64,000 bases of DNA from Streptomyces olivoverticillatus (GTDB taxonomy: Bacteria > Actinomycetota > Actinomycetes > Streptomycetales > Streptomycetaceae): the NCBI RefSeq assembly GCF_014203555.1, contig NZ_JACHJH010000001.1:45877-109876 (forward strand), read 5' to 3'. Under the pieces are notes generated by a model. The model was not told the origin of the DNA. It worked only from the letters and a program-made list of their open reading frames with translations, and made no database searches. The position numbers and the translations under genes are program-made. How positions within the stretch are numbered: the first letter of the stretch is position 1; each line of letters starts with the position of its first letter. Below are positions 1-8,520 of the stretch, one piece after another.

Positions 1-1
1 C

Positions 2-1609
2 TCATGACCAGCCGCCCGCGAGGACCGCACCGCGCTGGACACCGGTGCGCAGCTCCAGGGCCTGCTCCACATCCCCCTCGTCGGGCCGGCCGTGCCCGGC
101 GAGATCCGCGACCGTCCAGGCCACGCGCAGCACCCGGTCCAGCCCCCGGGCCGTCAGCAGTCCGCGCCCCATGTCCCGTTCGGCCTCGGCCAGGGCACCG
201 GGCGCGGCGCGCCAGCGGGTGCGCAGCTCGTGTCCCGGCACCTCGCTGTTGGTGCGCCAGGGCGTGCCCACGTACCGCGCGGCGGCGCGCTCGCGGGCGG
301 TGCGGACCCGCGCGGCGACGTGGGCGGTCGGCTCGGACCTGGCGCCGCCGGTGAGCTCGGAGCGGGCCACCGGCTCCACCGTCACGCGCAGATCCACCCG
401 GTCCATCAGCGGTCCCGACAGCCGGCCCAGATAGCGCCTGACCACCCTGGGCGGGCAGTCGCATCCCTCGCCGGTCATGCCGTGCCTGCCACAGGGGCAG
501 GGGTTGGCCGCGAGGCAGAGCAGGAAGGCGGCGGGCAGCCGCATCACGCCGCCGGTGCGGGCAACTACCACGTGTCCCGATTCGAGGGGCTGTCTGAGCG
601 CGTCCAGGACCCGGCCGGAGAACTCCGGCGCCTCGTCCAGGAACAACACTCCGCGGTGCGCCAGCGACACCGCCCCGGGCCGGGGCAGTCCCGAGCCGCC
701 GCCGACGAGCGAGGGCATGGACGCCGAGTGGTGCGGGGCGCAGTAGGGCGCCCGGTCGATCAGCGGCTGTCCGGCGGGCAGCGTGCCGGCCACCGAGTGG
801 ACCGCCGTGACCTCCAGTGACTCCTGGGGCGTCAGGGGAGGCAGCAGTCCGGGCAGCCGCTCGGCGAGCATCGTCTTGCCCGCACCCGGCGGGCCCTGGA
901 AGAAGAGGTGGTGGCGCCCCGCGGCCGCCACCTCCAACGCCCGCCGGGCCCGGAGCTGCCCGGCGACTTCGGCGAGGTCGGGCCGGCACTCCTCGGGGAG
1001 GGCTCCCGTGCCCGCCCCCGGCACGGCCAGCCCCGCCAGCATCGGATCGGGCCGCCCCTCCCCGGGCGCGTCCTCTTCCTCCTCCGGCACCGGTTCGTCC
1101 GCCAGCACGGCGATCAGCTGGCGCAGGCTTCGGACCCCGAGCACGGAGACGCCGGGCACCAGCGCCGCCTCCGCCGCCGTGCGCTCGGGCACGACCACGT
1201 GGCGGTAGCCCGCGTCGGCGGCGGCCAGCACCGCGGGCAGGACGCCCCGCACCGGGCGGACCCGGCCGTCGAGGCCCAGCTCCCCGAACATCATCAGATC
1301 GGTGATCCGCCGGGGGTCGATGCGCTCGGCCGCGGCCAGCACGGCGCAGGCCACGGCGAGGTCGAAGCCGCTGCCGCCCTTGGGGACGGAGGCCGGGCTC
1401 AGCCCGACGGTGAGCTTCTTCTGGGGCCATTCGCCGCCCGAGTTGACCACCGCCGCCCGCACCCGGTCGCGGCTCTCGCTGAGGCTCTTGTCGGGCAGCC
1501 CGACCAGCGTGAAGGCGGCGACGCCCGGCTCCAGCCCGGCCTGGACCTCGACCACCACGCCCTCGACTCCGACCAGGGCCACCGAGCACGTACGGGCGAA
1601 GCCCATCAC
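2..1609 (-). CDS. YifB/ComM family Mg-chelatase-like AAA ATPase
   Basis: This is a 535-aa protein of the YifB/ComM family. These are hexameric AAA+ motors; the characterised ComM proteins promote branch migration during natural transformation. Residues about 20-150 form the Lon/ChlI-like domain ([13 protein letters not shown] at 38-50). Walker A is [10 protein letters not shown] at about 239-248 and Walker B is VLFLDE at 321-326. The Cys cluster [15 protein letters not shown] at 371-385 is typical of the family. The length is normal and both ends are present, with the TGA at 2-4. The ATG overlaps the end of yraN by 4 nt, so the two are translationally coupled. The yraN-yifB pairing (usually followed by dprA, beyond this edge) is conserved in actinomycetes. 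The role in Streptomyces, which is not known to be naturally competent, is unclear. Confidence 0.95.
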   Translation of the reverse strand: MMGFARTCSVALVGVEGVVVEVQAGLEPGVAAFTLVGLPDKSLSESRDRVRAAVVNSGGEWPQKKLTVGLSPASVPKGGSGFDLAVACAVLAAAERIDPRRITDLMMFGELGLDGRVRPVRGVLPAVLAAADAGYRHVVVPERTAAEAALVPGVSVLGVRSLRQLIAVLADEPVPEEEEDAPGEGRPDPMLAGLAVPGAGTGALPEECRPDLAEVAGQLRARRALEVAAAGRHHLFFQGPPGAGKTMLAERLPGLLPPLTPQESLEVTAVHSVAGTLPAGQPLIDRAPYCAPHHSASMPSLVGGGSGLPRPGAVSLAHRGVLFLDEAPEFSGRVLDALRQPLESGHVVVARTGGVMRLPAAFLLCLAANPCPCGRHGMTGEGCDCPPRVVRRYLGRLSGPLMDRVDLRVTVEPVARSELTGGARSEPTAHVAARVRTARERAAARYVGTPWRTNSEVPGHELRTRWRAAPGALAEAERDMGRGLLTARGLDRVLRVAWTVADLAGHGRPDEGDVEQALELRTGVQRGAVLAGGWS

Positions 1610-1965
1610 GCCACCCCCTTGGCGTGCTCGACGACGGGAGCGCCCCGCTCGGGGACGACCACGCCCACCAGGTCGATGCGCACCCCGCCCGGCGGCGGGC
1701 CGCCGTGCCGCTCCAGCCAGTGCCCGGCCAGCAGCCTGAGCCGGCCGGCCTTGACCGGGCCGACCGCGGCCATCGGATGCTCGTACACCCCCTGGCGGCG
1801 GGTCTTGACCTCGCAGACGACCAGGGCGTCGCCGTCGAGCGCGACGATGTCGATCTCACCGGCCCGGCACCGCCAATTGCGGGCCACGACTCTTATGCCG
1901 CTCTCCACCAGCCGCCGCGCCGCCAGGTCTTCCCCGTAGCGTCCGAGTGCCCGTCGGGCGTTCAT
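1606..1965 (-). CDS. YraN/UPF0102 family putative endonuclease-fold protein
   Basis: This is a 119-aa UPF0102 protein with a Holliday-junction-resolvase/restriction-like fold. The nuclease-type signature is visible as [21 protein letters not shown], that is E-x-D followed by E-x-K (split here: GEIDIV, then CEVKTR). I chose the ATG at 1965 because it begins the conserved [15 protein letters not shown] segment and has a GGAGG about 8 nt upstream. The frame stays open further upstream but without family similarity. It sits directly before yifB with a 4-nt overlap. Biochemical function in actinobacteria is not established; nuclease activity is inferred from the fold only. Confidence 0.93.
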   Translation of the reverse strand: MNARRALGRYGEDLAARRLVESGIRVVARNWRCRAGEIDIVALDGDALVVCEVKTRRQGVYEHPMAAVGPVKAGRLRLLAGHWLERHGGPPPGGVRIDLVGVVVPERGAPVVEHAKGVA

Positions 1966-2116
1966 CGGCACCACCTCCGGCACCGACTGTGACGCCTCCG
2001 CCCGGATCCATTGGATCTTGGTGGATAACCGGCGTGATGTGGAAAACCCGCTCACCCCCAAGGGTGAAGCGGACCCCTGGCCCCTAGGCCCCGAGACCCG
2101 AGGCCCGCCCCCGCGC

Positions 2117-2425
2117 TCAGCCCCCCGGCAGATCCAGGTCCGTCTTGTTGAGCTCTTCGATGTTGACGTCCTTGAACGTGAGCACCCGCACCTGCTTGAC
2201 GAAGCGCGCCGGGCGGTACATGTCCCACACCCACGCGTCCGCCATGGAGACCTCGAAGAAGACCTCCCCCTGCACGGAGTGGACCTGCATCTCGTAGTCG
2301 TTGGTGAGGTAGAAACGCCGCTCGGTCTCGATCACGTATTTGAACAGACCGACGACATCGCGGTACTCCCGGTAGAGCTTCAGCTCCATCTCGGTCTCGT
2401 ACTTTTCGAGGTCCTCGGCGCTCAT
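2117..2425 (-). CDS. DUF2469 family conserved actinobacterial protein
   Basis: This is a 102-aa acidic protein beginning [20 protein letters not shown] and matching DUF2469, a family nearly confined to actinobacteria (M. tuberculosis Rv2901c is a member, in the same neighbourhood of lepB and rplS). It has no signal peptide, no membrane helix and no recognisable catalytic motif. It is rich in aromatic and acidic residues in its middle ([16 protein letters not shown]). The start at 2425 is supported by an AAGGGGA-type ribosome site. Its constant place between signal peptidase and yraN genes suggests a housekeeping role, but no function is known. Confidence 0.9.
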   Translation of the reverse strand: MSAEDLEKYETEMELKLYREYRDVVGLFKYVIETERRFYLTNDYEMQVHSVQGEVFFEVSMADAWVWDMYRPARFVKQVRVLTFKDVNIEELNKTDLDLPGG

Positions 2426-2464
2426 GGCATGTTCCCCTTCAGCCGTGCGTCCCCCCATTGTGCG

Positions 2465-2971
2465 TCAGGCACGCTCGGTCTCCAGGAGCACCGGCGTACT
2501 CGGGGGTCCCTCGTCGAGCAGCGTGCGCAGCAGCCCGGCGAGTCTGGTCGGATACACCGTCTCACGGGCCGCGAGCAGTTCCTCGCAGGTCCACCAACGC
2601 AGCCCCGCCAGGCTGCGCCGTTCCAGGTCCGTCCCGCCGCCCGTCCACATCGGCATCTGCTCCGTGCGGGCCAGGTAGTAGCGCTCGTCCTGGTCCCAGC
2701 GCCGGCCGTCGAAGGGGAAGGAGCAGGTGCGCGTCCACAGCACCGGGCCCAGCTCGATCTCGGTGATCCCGGTCTCCTCGGCGAGCTCGCGGCGCGCCGC
2801 CTCCTCCCAGCTCTCGTCCCCTTCCAGACCGCCGCCGGGGGTGAACCACCAGGTGGTCGAGGGGTCGCCGGGTTCGTAGCCGTGCAGCAGCAGGACGCGG
2901 TCGTACGGGTCGAGCAGGATCACCCGCGCGGCCTTGCGCCGTCCGGTGCCCGGGCCGGCCGCATCATCCAC
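2465..2971 (-). CDS. Nudix hydrolase
   Basis: This is a Nudix-fold hydrolase of about 168 aa that would cleave a nucleoside diphosphate linked to another moiety; the substrate cannot be told. The full Nudix box is present (GX5EX7REUXEEXGU) as GGLEGDESWEEAARRELAEE followed by TGI. A tryptophan-rich strand, TTWWFTPGGG, comes just before it. I favour the GTG at 2971, which overlaps the sipZ stop by 8 nt and gives an N-terminus close to the domain. An upstream ATG at 3043 would lie inside sipZ. It is the last gene of the signal peptidase string. In mycobacteria the corresponding slot holds rnhB, so this is a lineage-specific substitution. Confidence 0.88.
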   Translation of the reverse strand: MDDAAGPGTGRRKAARVILLDPYDRVLLLHGYEPGDPSTTWWFTPGGGLEGDESWEEAARRELAEETGITEIELGPVLWTRTCSFPFDGRRWDQDERYYLARTEQMPMWTGGGTDLERRSLAGLRWWTCEELLAARETVYPTRLAGLLRTLLDEGPPSTPVLLETERA

Positions 2972-3719
2972 CGGCCATCGCCGCCTTTCCGCCTCGCGCG
3001 GCCCGCCCCGCCCGCAGCCGTGCCACCGGCCCGTACGCCGCACCTCCCAGGATGAGCGCTGCTCCGGCCAGGACGCACCTCACCACCCAGGGCAGCGGGC
3101 CGGGGCTGGAGGTGCCGCCGGGCAGGGCGGCGAAGGAGCGCGGCCGGCCGAGCATGCCCCAGCCGGCCATGGGCCAGGCCGTGGCGTCCACGCGCGCCCG
3201 GACCGCGCTGCGCGGCACCGAGCCCTGGCCGCCGTCGGCGAGGTGGACCCGGGAGTCGACCGAGTCGGAGCGGTGGTCGCCGAGGAGGAAGAGCTGGCCC
3301 TCGGGGACGGTCGCGGAGAAGCCGGTCGGGGAGGCGGGGCGGGAGCCGTCCTCGAGATACGGCTCCTCGATCGGCTGACCGTTGACCGTCAGCCGGCCCT
3401 TGGCGTCACAGCAGGAGACCTTGTCGCCGTCGGTGCCGACGACGCGTTTGACCATGGGGAGATTGCCCCAGACCTTGTCCTGGAAGACCACGACGTCCCC
3501 GCGCCGGACGTCGGCGCCGTCGATGCGCTGGGCGAGGACCCGGTTGCCCTGGGCAATGGTGGGCGCCATGGAGTCGGTGGGCACGGTGTACGGCTTGTAC
3601 AGCACGGCGCCCCATGCGAAGCCGCCGAGGAAGAGCAGAGCGCCGACGGCCACGGCCAGCCCGGACAGCACTCTGCCCGCGCGGCCGTGGCCGTCGCCGT
3701 CGTGTCCCGCTCTGGCCAT
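2964..3719 (-). CDS. sipZ: Type I signal peptidase (SipZ-like)
   Basis: This membrane-bound type I signal peptidase has about 251 aa and cleaves Sec/Tat signal peptides outside the membrane. One N-terminal membrane helix (about 16-39, LSGLAVAVGALLFLGGFAWG) precedes the catalytic Ser in VPTDSM (Ser50). The general-base Lys is in PMVKRVVG, and the GDHRSDSVDSR box is present. A second hydrophobic stretch near the C-terminus (PWVVRCVLAGAALILGGAAY) fits a C-terminal anchor. The start is uncertain: ATG at 3719 or GTG at 3755, neither with a strong ribosome site. It is the fourth of four tandem signal peptidase genes and overlaps the Nudix gene. The symbol rests on position in the S. coelicolor/S. 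lividans sipW-X-Y-Z order. Confidence 0.92.
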   Translation of the reverse strand: MARAGHDGDGHGRAGRVLSGLAVAVGALLFLGGFAWGAVLYKPYTVPTDSMAPTIAQGNRVLAQRIDGADVRRGDVVVFQDKVWGNLPMVKRVVGTDGDKVSCCDAKGRLTVNGQPIEEPYLEDGSRPASPTGFSATVPEGQLFLLGDHRSDSVDSRVHLADGGQGSVPRSAVRARVDATAWPMAGWGMLGRPRSFAALPGGTSSPGPLPWVVRCVLAGAALILGGAAYGPVARLRAGRAARGGKAAMAGG

Positions 3720-3774
3720 GGCGCGCCCCCGGTCGTCGAGAAGGTTTGCGCGCACACTACCCGGCGGTACGGGA

Positions 3775-4833
3775 TCAGTCAGCCCTTCGGGACGCCTTCG
3801 CCGACTCGCCCGCCTGGTTGAGCAGCCTCCTGCGGCGCCACAGCACCAGCGGCACGGCGCCGGCGAGGCCGAGCGCGGGCGGTGCTGCGGCGCCCGCCGC
3901 CCCGAGCCCCTTCTGGTCGAAGGTGGAGGGGACGGGCAGGGTGGACCAGCGGTTCAGCGGCCAGGCGACGACGATCGCACGGCCGACGACCTCGTCCTCG
4001 GAGACCGTGCCCTGGAAGCGGTCGAGGTCCTGGTGATAGCGGGAGTCCAGGGAGTCCTGGCGGTGGTCGCCCATCACCCAGATCCGGCCCTTGGGGACCT
4101 TGATCGGGCCGAACGGCTTGTCACCGCAGGGGGTGTTGCCGGGGAAGATGTACGGCTCGTTCAGCGGCTTGCCGTTGACGACCACGGGGTCGTTGTTGCC
4201 CTTGCACTCGACCGTGTCGCCGCCGACCGCGATGACGCGCTTGATCAGGTCCTTCTCCTCGGCGGAGGGCATCAGGCCGATGAAGCTGAGGACCTTTTGG
4301 ATGCCGCCTGCCACCGGGCCGTTGTCGGTGGCCGGGCTCTCGCCGAGCCAGCCGCCCGGATCGTGGAAGACCACGACCTCGCCGCGCTCGGGCTTCGACC
4401 CGAACCACGGCGTCAGCTTGTCGACCAGAACTCGGTCGCCGCGCTGCAGGGTGTTCTGCATCGACTCGGACGGGATGGAGAACGCCTGCACCAGGAAGGT
4501 CTTGATGAGCAGTGCGAGAACCAGAGCGACGACGATGAGGATCGGCAGCTCTTTCCAGAGGGAACGTTGCTTCTTCGGCTCGCTCCCACGGCCGCCTCGG
4601 CCGCCGCCCTCCTCCTTCGCGCCGTCGACGCCTTCCGTGTGCCGGGCGTCCGGGCCGGGCACCGCGGGCGCGCCCTCGCGCCGGGCACCGGCCTGGCCGT
4701 GGACGCCCTGGGACATGGCCTCGTCCGGCGCGCCGCCGGGCGTCTGCCCGGCCGGCTCGTCAGTCCTCCCGGGCCGCTTCTCGGGCTCTCCGTGACCGGA
4801 ATGCGCGCCGACCGCCAAATCCCCCACATCCAC
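3775..4833 (-). CDS. sipY: Type I signal peptidase (SipY-like)
   Basis: This type I signal peptidase has 352 aa. It carries a long, Gly/Pro/Glu-rich cytoplasmic N-terminus of about 90 residues before the membrane helix (96-110, LPILIVVALVLALLI). Catalytic Ser124 lies in IPSESM, the Lys in KDLIKRVIAV (about 205), and the box GDHRQDSLDSR follows. A C-terminal hydrophobic helix ending in LVLWRRRRLL gives a second anchor. The GTG start at 4833 has GGAG/AAGGA upstream and lies inside the 3' end of sipX (74-nt overlap). SipY is a major signal peptidase in S. lividans; equivalence here rests on order and architecture. Confidence 0.93.
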   Translation of the reverse strand: MDVGDLAVGAHSGHGEPEKRPGRTDEPAGQTPGGAPDEAMSQGVHGQAGARREGAPAVPGPDARHTEGVDGAKEEGGGRGGRGSEPKKQRSLWKELPILIVVALVLALLIKTFLVQAFSIPSESMQNTLQRGDRVLVDKLTPWFGSKPERGEVVVFHDPGGWLGESPATDNGPVAGGIQKVLSFIGLMPSAEEKDLIKRVIAVGGDTVECKGNNDPVVVNGKPLNEPYIFPGNTPCGDKPFGPIKVPKGRIWVMGDHRQDSLDSRYHQDLDRFQGTVSEDEVVGRAIVVAWPLNRWSTLPVPSTFDQKGLGAAGAAAPPALGLAGAVPLVLWRRRRLLNQAGESAKASRRAD

Positions 4834-5788
4834 TCCTTACTCCACGCTGCCGCCTGTCGTACATACGACGCAGGCCCACCACTCCCATAACGAGCGGGAG
4901 TTCCGCAGGGGTCGGGAGCCGGACCATTCCTTCTTGATCCGTGGGGGACACACTATGCGGCGAAGCGTCCCCTTGCGCTCGTACCTGCGGCGCGTCTCGC
5001 ACGGATGCGTACGTGTCCGGTTCGGCCAGCCCCCGCCAGTGCCCGAACGGCCACGCGATGACGAACGCACGCCCGATGACCAGGTCTTCGGAGACCGTTC
5101 CCTGCCCGGGCTCGGTCAAGTGGTAGCGGGAATCGGCCGAGTCGGAGCGGTGGTCGCCCATCACGAAGATCCGGCCCTGCGGGACCTTCACCTCGAACGC
5201 CAGCTGCGAAGGGGGGTTTCCGGGATGAACGTACGGCTCGAGGAGCGGCGTTCCGTTGACCGTGATTTTGCCGTCCTTGTCGCAGCATTTGACCGTATCG
5301 CCACCGACTCCGATCACTCGTTTGATCAGATCCTGCTCGTTCGCGGACGGCAACAGGCCGATGAAGGTCAGCGCCTGCTTCCCCTGGCGGATCCCCACCG
5401 GGTCGGCGCCGGGCTTGGACTGCTCCCCGGCGAGCCATCCCCCCGGGTCCTTGAAGACCACCACGTCGCCTCGGTGCGGCTTCGAGCCGAACCAAGGGGT
5501 GAACTTGTCGACGAGCACCCGGTCGCCGATGCGGATCGTCTGCTCCATCGAACCGGACGGAATGACGAACGCCTGCACCAGGAACGTCTTGAGCACCAGG
5601 GCGATCAGCACCGCGACCCCTATGAGGATCGGCACCTCCTTGACCATGGACCTGCGGCGCCGCCGCTTGACCCTGCGGGCCGCCTTCCGCCGGGCGGCGC
5701 GGCCGCCGGTCGCCGGTCCGCTCACCGGTCCGGTGACGACCGCCTCGGCCGGGCGCGTGCGGGCGTGCGTGCGCCCCCGGCTACCCAT
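4760..5788 (-). CDS. sipX: Type I signal peptidase (SipX-like)
   Basis: This type I signal peptidase has about 342 aa. A very basic N-terminus (RRKAARRVKRRRRR) precedes the membrane helix VPILIGVAVLIALVL. Catalytic Ser is in IPSGSM and the Lys in QDLIKRVIGVGG, and GDHRSDSADSR is present. The ATG at 5788 overlaps sipW by 8 nt and is preferred over ATGs at 5797 and 5827. After the catalytic domain comes a tail of about 80 residues with only a weak hydrophobic patch (ELPLVMGVVGL) and then an Arg/Gly-rich end, unlike the clear C-terminal anchor of SipY and SipZ. The tail overlaps the start of sipY by 74 nt, so a frameshift or lineage-specific tail should be considered. Confidence 0.9.
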   Translation of the reverse strand: MGSRGRTHARTRPAEAVVTGPVSGPATGGRAARRKAARRVKRRRRRSMVKEVPILIGVAVLIALVLKTFLVQAFVIPSGSMEQTIRIGDRVLVDKFTPWFGSKPHRGDVVVFKDPGGWLAGEQSKPGADPVGIRQGKQALTFIGLLPSANEQDLIKRVIGVGGDTVKCCDKDGKITVNGTPLLEPYVHPGNPPSQLAFEVKVPQGRIFVMGDHRSDSADSRYHLTEPGQGTVSEDLVIGRAFVIAWPFGHWRGLAEPDTYASVRDAPQVRAQGDASPHSVSPTDQEGMVRLPTPAELPLVMGVVGLRRMYDRRQRGVRSGCGGFGGRRAFRSRRAREAARED

Positions 5789-6584
5789 GGGCCCCATGGC
5801 CGGGGCCCGGTACGTGTGCGAAGGCATCCGGCCGGTCCAGCGAGGTCATCCGGCGCAACGGCCAGCCGATCCAGTCGGCCCGGCCGATCACCCGGTCCAC
5901 CGGCACCGTGCCGCCGCCCGGCTCGCCCAGATGGTCACGGGAGTCCCGGGAGTCACTGCGATGATCACCCATGACCCACAGCTTGCCCTCCGGAACCACG
6001 ATGTCGAACGGCACCTGCGAGGGTTCGTCTCCCGGATGCAGATAGTCCTCGATCACCGGCACGCCGTTGACCGCGAGGCGGCCGCGCTTGTCGCAGCAGG
6101 TGACGCGGTCGCCGCCGATGCCCACGACCCGCTTGACGTAGTCGGTCTCGGCGGGCCGCATCAGGCCGACGGCCGAGGCGCCCTTGCGCACCAGCGCGGT
6201 CAACGGGTTCTCGGCGGGCGCGTCGTGCACGAAGGAGTCCGTGCCGTCGAAGACGACCACGTCGCCCCGGCGCGGCTCACGGCCGAAGTCATAGGCCAGC
6301 TTGTTGACCAGCACCCGGTCCCCCACCTGCAGCGTGTTCTCCATCGAGCCGCTGGGGATGAGGAAGGGCTGGACCAGGTAATTGCTGACGAGCAGCAGCA
6401 CGACGAGGCAGACGGCCAGCAGCACCCCGGCCTGGCGCAGCGTGCCGCCGCCGGTGAGCCACTGCCGTGCGGCGCGTACCGGGCGCCGCAAACGGCGCGG
6501 AAAACGCGCGGAGCGCGACCGCTCCTCCCCCTCGTCGGGGTCGGAAGAGCGGTCGCGCTCCGAAAGCTGTGCGTCGGTGTCCAT
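5781..6584 (-). CDS. sipW: Type I signal peptidase (SipW-like)
   Basis: This type I signal peptidase has 267 aa. A charged N-terminus rich in Asp, Glu, Arg and Ser is followed by a membrane helix at about 51-70 (AGVLLAVCLVVLLLVSNYLV). Catalytic Ser80 lies in LIPSGSM and Lys151 in DYVKRVVGIGG, and the GDHRSDSRDSRD box is present. The protein ends about 20 residues after the last catalytic box with no second hydrophobic stretch, so it should have only the N-terminal anchor. It is first of the four signal peptidase genes, 45 nt downstream of rplS. Its early coding region contains a 15-bp inverted repeat (6510-6561) able to fold in the mRNA. Confidence 0.94.
   Translation of the reverse strand: MDTDAQLSERDRSSDPDEGEERSRSARFPRRLRRPVRAARQWLTGGGTLRQAGVLLAVCLVVLLLVSNYLVQPFLIPSGSMENTLQVGDRVLVNKLAYDFGREPRRGDVVVFDGTDSFVHDAPAENPLTALVRKGASAVGLMRPAETDYVKRVVGIGGDRVTCCDKRGRLAVNGVPVIEDYLHPGDEPSQVPFDIVVPEGKLWVMGDHRSDSRDSRDHLGEPGGGTVPVDRVIGRADWIGWPLRRMTSLDRPDAFAHVPGPGHGAHG
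6510..6561. repeat. 15-bp inverted repeat inside sipW 5' coding region
   Basis: Arms at 6510-6524 and 6547-6561 are perfect complements (GGAGCGCGACCGCTC and its reverse complement) with a 22-nt loop. They lie about codons 8-25 of sipW, in the segment coding for the ERDRSS and EERSRSA peptides. In mRNA this would be a very stable stem close to the start codon. A role in setting sipW expression is inference. Confidence 0.6.
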
Positions 6585-6629
6585 CGGGTCCAGAGCCTAT
6601 CCGGCCGGGCCGGGACGCCGGCAGGAAGC

Positions 6630-6980
6630 TCAGTTGTCGCGCTTCTCCTTGATCTTCGCGGCCTTGCCGCGGAGCTCACGGAGGTAGTACAGCTTGGCGC
6701 GACGGACGTCACCGCGGGTGACGAGCTCGACCTTCTCGAAGATCGGGCTGTGCACCGGGAAGGTGCGCTCGACGCCGACGGAGAAGGAGACCTTGCGGAC
6801 CGTGAAGGTCTCGCTGACGCCCGCGCCCTGGCGGCGGATGACGACACCCTTGAACTGCTGGATGCGGGAGCGGTTGCCCTCGATGACGCGAACGTGGACG
6901 TTCACGGTGTCACCCGGACGGAAGGCCGGGAGGTCGGTGCGCAGGGACGCGGAGTTGACGTTGTCGAGCAGGGAGGACAT
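6630..6980 (-). CDS. rplS: Ribosomal protein bL19
   Basis: This is 50S ribosomal protein L19, 116 aa, normal length, located at the 30S-50S interface. The core [20 protein letters not shown] and [18 protein letters not shown] are diagnostic. The ATG at 6980 ([20 protein letters not shown]) matches the family start and has a GAGGAAG ribosome site. It ends the rimM-trmD-rplS string, which is the classic rpsP-rimM-trmD-rplS order, and lies directly upstream of the signal peptidase genes. Confidence 0.98.
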   Translation of the reverse strand: MSSLLDNVNSASLRTDLPAFRPGDTVNVHVRVIEGNRSRIQQFKGVVIRRQGAGVSETFTVRKVSFSVGVERTFPVHSPIFEKVELVTRGDVRRAKLYYLRELRGKAAKIKEKRDN

Positions 6981-7108
6981 GCGTGTCTGCTTCCTCGCCG
7001 ATGCCACAGGTCATCAGCGGAATCGTGCCGAAGTGGAGTGGTGCCGAGGCGCCGGGCGGGCGTCGTTCCCCCTGTGGCAGGGGCGCGCGCCGGACGCAAG
7101 GCAACGGC

Positions 7109-7918
7109 TTATTCTTCCACGTCCGTGGCCACTGGCCCAAATCGACCGTCCTCGCCCGGGCCCCAGCCCAGGATCGAGAGCATTTCGCGGTCCTTCTTGT
7201 CGAAGGCGGCCGGGTCGGCGCGCTCGATGAGGTCGGGCCGGTTCGCGGTCGTACGGCGGAACGCCTCGTCGCGGCGCCAGCGGGCGATCTTCCCGTGGTG
7301 GCCGCTGAGCAGCACGTCCGGGATGCCGCGGTCGCGCCACTGGGGCGGCTTGGTGTAGACGGGGCCCTCCAGCAGGTCGGCCATGGCGCCGGGCGCGAAG
7401 GAGTCGTCACGGTGCGACTCGGCGTTGCCGAGGACGCCGGGCAGCAGCCGGGCGATGGCCTCGACCATGACCAGCACGGGGGCCTCGCCGCCGGCCAGGA
7501 CGTAGTCGCCGATGGAGACCTCGCGGACGTCCAGCCGGTCGCCGTACTCCTCGATGACCCGGCGGTCGATGCCCTCGTAGCGGGCCGGGGTGAAGACCAG
7601 CCACGGCTTCTCGGACAGCTCGACGGCGAGGGCCTGGGTGAAGGGCTTGCCACTGGGGGTGGGGACGACGATCGTGGGCCGGCCCTCGCCGGAGGCGATG
7701 ACCGCATCGAGCGCCTCGCCCCACGGTTCGGGCTTCATGACCATGCCGGGCCCGCCGCCGTAGGGCGTGTCGTCGACCGTGTTGTGCTTGTCGTGCGCCC
7801 ACTCGCGCAGGTCGTGCACGCGGACGTCCAGCTGCCCCCGGGCGCGGGCCTTGCCGACGAGCGAGACGTTCAGCGGCTCGAGGTAGTCGGGGAAGATCGT
7901 GACGACGTCGAGGCGCAT
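7109..7918 (-). CDS. trmD: tRNA (guanine-37-N1)-methyltransferase
   Basis: TrmD, 269 aa, methylates N1 of G37 next to the anticodon in tRNAs reading CNN codons, preventing +1 frameshifts. It is a SPOUT trefoil-knot enzyme. The N-terminus [16 protein letters not shown], the substrate loop DDTPYGGGPGMVMKPEP and the knot segment LSGHHGKIARWRRDEA are all present. The ATG overlaps the rimM stop (ATGA), so the two genes are coupled. Confidence 0.98.
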   Translation of the reverse strand: MRLDVVTIFPDYLEPLNVSLVGKARARGQLDVRVHDLREWAHDKHNTVDDTPYGGGPGMVMKPEPWGEALDAVIASGEGRPTIVVPTPSGKPFTQALAVELSEKPWLVFTPARYEGIDRRVIEEYGDRLDVREVSIGDYVLAGGEAPVLVMVEAIARLLPGVLGNAESHRDDSFAPGAMADLLEGPVYTKPPQWRDRGIPDVLLSGHHGKIARWRRDEAFRRTTANRPDLIERADPAAFDKKDREMLSILGWGPGEDGRFGPVATDVEE

Positions 7919-8481
7919 CAGGCGTCACCCTCGCCCTGCTTGGCCTCGCGGGAGCTCGCCACCTCGGCCTGCTCGACGTCGAGCAGGCCGCGCGGCGGGT
8001 CGACGACGGCGCGCTGCTCGTCCAGGTCGATCTCCGTGACGATCTCGGAGACGAAGGGGATCATGACCTCGCTGCCGTCGGGCCGCTCGACGATGAACAG
8101 GTCCTGCGAGGGCAGGTGGGAGATCTCCGCGATCCGGCCGACGACGGCACCGTCGACGGTGACGACGTCGAGGTCCATCAGCTGGTGGTCGTAGAACTCC
8201 TCGGGGTCCTCGGGCGTCTCGTCCGGGTCCACCTCGGCGACGAGGAGGGTGTTGCGGAGCGCCTCGGCGGCGGTGCGGTCGTTCACCCCGGTGAACCGCA
8301 GCAGCAGGCGGCCGCTGTGCACCCGGCCCGCCTCGATGGTCAGCGGCCCCACGCCCGCGGGGTCCGTGGCCAGTACGGCCCCGGGTCCGAGCCGGAGCTC
8401 GGGCTCGTCCGTACGCACCTCTACGGTGACCTCGCCCTTGATGCCGTGGGCGCGGCCGATCCTGCCGACTACGAGCTGCAC
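7918..8481 (-). CDS. rimM: 16S rRNA processing protein RimM
   Basis: RimM, 187 aa, is a 30S assembly factor that binds uS19 and helps mature the 16S 3' domain. The N-terminal RimM domain starts [20 protein letters not shown]; the C-terminal PRC-barrel contains [14 protein letters not shown] and [13 protein letters not shown] chose the GTG at 8481 because it begins exactly at the conserved N-terminus and has AGAAGGA upstream. A strong hairpin (8521-8551) lies between it and khpA, so part of the upstream transcription may stop before rimM. Confidence 0.97.
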   Translation of the reverse strand: MQLVVGRIGRAHGIKGEVTVEVRTDEPELRLGPGAVLATDPAGVGPLTIEAGRVHSGRLLLRFTGVNDRTAAEALRNTLLVAEVDPDETPEDPEEFYDHQLMDLDVVTVDGAVVGRIAEISHLPSQDLFIVERPDGSEVMIPFVSEIVTEIDLDEQRAVVDPPRGLLDVEQAEVASSREAKQGEGDA

Positions 8482-8520
8482 GTCCCTAATCCTTCTCACA
8501 TTTTCGCACGAACGCGACAA

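Noticed and set aside
7069..7083. Short CCCCTG/CAGGGG hairpin upstream of rplS
   Set aside because: Six base pairs with a 3-nt loop; too short to call an L19 leader or terminator without conservation.
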